From Kordiimonas aestuarii (GTDB taxonomy: Bacteria; Pseudomonadota; Alphaproteobacteria; Sphingomonadales; Kordiimonadaceae): DNA of 64,000 bases. Under the pieces are notes generated by a model. The model made no database searches. It was not told where the DNA came from and was given only the letters and a program-made list of their open reading frames with translations. Position 1 is the first letter of the stretch; the number at the start of each line of letters is the position of its first letter. Below, piece after piece: positions 61,971-64,000 of the stretch. A program made the translations under genes and the position numbers. Location of the stretch: NCBI RefSeq assembly GCF_025574465.1, contig NZ_JAOBPP010000021.1, positions 62,001 to 126,000 on the forward strand, given 5' to 3'.

Positions 61971-63110
61971 ATGTTGGCACGCCGCGCCGTTTATGATGAA
62001 GAGCATCATATCTTCAGAGATGCCGTTCGTAAGTTTTTTCAAACTGAAGCAACACCGAACGGAGAGGCCTGGGCAAAAGCGGGGCAGGTGCCGCGCGCAT
62101 TCTGGAACAAATGCGGGAAAGCCGGGATTTTGTGCCCGCAATTGCCGGAGGAATACGGTGGTGTCGGTGGCGATTATCGTCTGAACTGCGTTATCAATGA
62201 AGAGCAGGTTTATAACCGTGGAGGCGGGGCCGGGCTTGCCGTGCACTCTGACATCGTCGCCCCCTATCTGCTGCATTATGGCTCGGACGACCTGAAGGAA
62301 CGTATCCTGCCCAAAATGGCATCCGGTGAAATGGTTGGCGCGATCGCCATGACCGAACCCGGCACCGGCAGTGACCTGCAAGGCATCAAAACCACCGCTA
62401 GACTTGACGGCAATCACTATGTGGTCAATGGCTCAAAAACCTTCATCTCAAACGGCCAGAATTGCGACTTTGTTATTGTGGCCTGCAAGACAGACCCCAA
62501 GGAAGGGGCCAAGGGTGTCAGTCTCGTGGTGGTGGAGTGCGACCGCGATGGTTTCCGCCGCGGCCGCAACCTCGATAAAATCGGCCAGCATTCTTCCGAC
62601 ACATCAGAGTTGTTTTTCGATGAGGTCCGTGTACCTGCCACCAACCTGATCGGACACGAAGGCGCCGGTTTCATGTATCTGATGCAGCAACTGCCGCAGG
62701 AGCGCCTGTCCATTGGTGTCATCGCGATGGCAGGCGCCCAGCGGGCATTTGACATCACGCTTGACTATGTGAAGGAGCGGCACGCGTTTGGCCGTCCGAT
62801 CTCCGCGTTCCAGAACACACGGTTCAAGTTGGCGGAAATGAAAACGGAGATTGACGTCGGCTGGGCGTTTATCGACCAGTGCCTCGCCCGTCATGTGAAA
62901 GGGGAGCTTGATGCCGTCGGTGGCGCGATGTCCAAACTGTGGACCACTGAAATGCAGGGCCGTGTTGTGGATACCTGCGTTCAGCTTCATGGAGGATATG
63001 GTTTCATGGCCGAGTATGAGATTGCCCATCACTTCACCGACAGCCGGGTACAACGCATTTATGGCGGCACGTCAGAGATCATGAAAGAGCTGATCGGTCG
63101 CTCGCTCTAA
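61971..63110 (+). CDS. Acyl-CoA dehydrogenase (long-chain-type)
   Basis: A 379-residue flavoenzyme for the first step of beta-oxidation. The FAD/substrate motif AMTEPGTGSDL, the FISNG strand and QLHGGYGFM are standard. Near the end IYGGTSEIMKEL has Gly where short-chain enzymes carry the catalytic Glu, so the base should be the Glu in LPQERLSIG (about residue 240), as in long-chain and isovaleryl enzymes. AGAGGG precedes the ATG at 61971 by 6 bases; an ATG two codons upstream overlaps that site. Transcribed alone. Confidence 0.93.
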   Translation: MLARRAVYDEEHHIFRDAVRKFFQTEATPNGEAWAKAGQVPRAFWNKCGKAGILCPQLPEEYGGVGGDYRLNCVINEEQVYNRGGGAGLAVHSDIVAPYLLHYGSDDLKERILPKMASGEMVGAIAMTEPGTGSDLQGIKTTARLDGNHYVVNGSKTFISNGQNCDFVIVACKTDPKEGAKGVSLVVVECDRDGFRRGRNLDKIGQHSSDTSELFFDEVRVPATNLIGHEGAGFMYLMQQLPQERLSIGVIAMAGAQRAFDITLDYVKERHAFGRPISAFQNTRFKLAEMKTEIDVGWAFIDQCLARHVKGELDAVGGAMSKLWTTEMQGRVVDTCVQLHGGYGFMAEYEIAHHFTDSRVQRIYGGTSEIMKELIGRSL

Positions 63111-63197
63111 AAAGCCTTGTGAAAACATATAGGTGGTAGCCTTCCGGCTATCCCCACGCTATCGTGGCGAGTAGCCAATACCAAGGGTTCCTTCATC

Positions 63198-64000
63198 ATG
63201 ACCATGCCCAAGCTAACCGCCGTGATCTGCTTCGCCAATGAAGGCGAGGAGGTGGAAAATACAGCCCGTGGCATCCGGCAGACCTGCGGGGATGAGGTTG
63301 ATATCCTGCTCATCAACGATGCATCGACGGACGGGGTGGATTATGAAACGGTTGCCGACAGATATCACTGCCGTTATCTCGTGAACGAGGAACAGATCGG
63401 GCCTGCCCACGCGCGGCACAAGGGAGCCAGCTGGGCGAAAACGGAAAATATCATCTTCCTTGATTCCCATATGCGCTTTTATGCCGACGACTGGCACCAT
63501 ATTATCAACGATATTATCGACAATGACCCCAACGCGCTCTATTGCACACGAAGCCGCCCTCTTAAGCAGGGTGGTGTTTATGAGGGCGGTGTTGTGGGCC
63601 ACGGTGCAAGCCTCGTGTTCGAGCAGGAAGATTTCAACAAATCCCTGCAACCCAAATGGAACACCGACCAATTAGCCGAAAGCGGCACCTCATATATTCC
63701 CTGCATCCTGGGCGGAAACTACGCATCCCGGCGGGATTATTTTCTCGGCATCGGCGGCTACCGTGGGCTGCATCGTTATGGCGGCGAGGAAGCGCTGGTA
63801 AGCATGAAAAGCTGGTTGTCTGGCGGCACCTGCCAACTGATCGAAGATGTCGAGATCGGCCACATCTACCGTGACGAAAAGGGAGCACCATGGAGTGGTA
63901 ATATAAAGTATTATCATTTCAATAAGTTAGCGACAGCCGCCATCCTCTTTGAACTGAAGGAATATGAGCGTTACAAAGCGCAGCTTAAGGCGTTGCCGGA
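63198..64000 (+). CDS. Glycosyltransferase, GT2/polypeptide-GalNAc-transferase-like (3' truncated)
   Basis: The first 267 codons of a glycosyltransferase run off the right edge. The nucleotide-sugar fold is of GT-A type: ILLINDASTDG for the nucleotide loop, IIFLDSHMRF with a DxH metal motif and GGEEALVSMKSWLSGG as the later acceptor/DxD-like signature. DSH, GGEE and the GHIYRDEKG step are unusually similar to eukaryotic-type polypeptide GalNAc transferases (GT27). The start is ATG at 63198, with a second ATG two codons on. It probably glycosylates a cell-surface polymer or protein. Confidence 0.85.
   Translation, partial: MTMPKLTAVICFANEGEEVENTARGIRQTCGDEVDILLINDASTDGVDYETVADRYHCRYLVNEEQIGPAHARHKGASWAKTENIIFLDSHMRFYADDWHHIINDIIDNDPNALYCTRSRPLKQGGVYEGGVVGHGASLVFEQEDFNKSLQPKWNTDQLAESGTSYIPCILGGNYASRRDYFLGIGGYRGLHRYGGEEALVSMKSWLSGGTCQLIEDVEIGHIYRDEKGAPWSGNIKYYHFNKLATAAILFELKEYERYKAQLKALP

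Noticed and set aside
63120..63170. tRNA-like pair of hairpins before the glycosyltransferase
   Set aside because: TAGCC/GGCTA and CCACG/CGTGG arms occur, but there is no acceptor stem or T-loop and the spacing is wrong.
1..64000. CRISPR arrays, insertion sequences or prophage
   Set aside because: No regularly spaced repeats, transposase, integrase or phage structural genes were seen in any part of the window.

Overview
The window looks like chromosomal DNA of a free-living, motile, heterotrophic alphaproteobacterium. Three things support this. First, the gene orders cysG-DUF2849-cysI-DUF934-cysH and ileS-lspA-DUF3035 are typical of that class. Second, it carries a TipF-like EAL protein, a TIGR01459 HAD hydrolase and a CtrA-like half-site pair in front of cheY-cheZ. 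Third, genes are GC-rich and tightly packed, with AT-rich promoter regions. Kordiimonadales or a relative is possible, but I cannot confirm the order. I see no prophage, insertion sequence, CRISPR array, tRNA or rRNA.

Layout. 1-3.0 kb: end of a prolyl oligopeptidase, a secreted M20 peptidase and uracil-DNA glycosylase. 3.4-8.2 kb: a five-gene assimilatory sulfate/sulfite reduction operon, which makes siroheme and reduces APS to sulfite and sulfite to sulfide. 8.3-12.3 kb: a GcvA-like LysR regulator, a periplasmic binding protein, a PAS protein, an OmpV-like porin and an unknown secreted protein. 12.3-16.2 kb: threonine synthase with a large secreted M14 peptidase. 16.3-19.7 kb: HNH protein, MEST-like hydrolase, MFS exporter, D-amino-acid aminotransferase. 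19.7-24.1 kb: a reverse-strand run of serine hydrolase, tadA, MscS channel and two paralogous small membrane proteins. 24.3-26.0 kb: rluB-rsmD. 26.0-26.3 kb: a gap ending in a strong intrinsic terminator that may encode a structured RNA. 26.5-31.6 kb: a TonB-dependent receptor and a TPR/2OG-Fe(II) oxygenase. 31.8-36.9 kb: patatin-like protein, papain-like YiiX-type protein, GT51-like transglycosylase, DUF2891 lipoprotein. 37-40 kb: an HPP membrane protein between two palindromic repeats, then mutL. 40.2-46.1 kb: an accessory block of regulator/enzyme pairs (TetR-SDR, ArsR-SRPBCC, LysR-AhpD-like) with clear inverted-repeat operators. 46.1-53.8 kb: DUF3035 lipoprotein, lspA, ileS, two degenerate receiver proteins, terC, ribF, MaoC. 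54-57.9 kb: cheY-cheZ, HAD hydrolase and TipF-like protein. 58-64 kb: small envelope proteins, a protein with a histone-H1-like tail, an acyl-CoA dehydrogenase and the start of a glycosyltransferase.

Most genes are recognisable housekeeping or metabolic functions. The less ordinary points are: the paired receiver domains that lost the phosphorylation pocket (50.2-51.4 kb); the CheZ with two FliM-type EIDALL-like motifs on a long charged tail; the degenerate EAL protein beside the chemotaxis genes; the possible RNA gene downstream of rsmD; a BlaI/CopY-type TACA-N2-TGTA box in front of a serine hydrolase; and several long operator-like inverted repeats. No single locus is a convincing wholly new multi-gene system.
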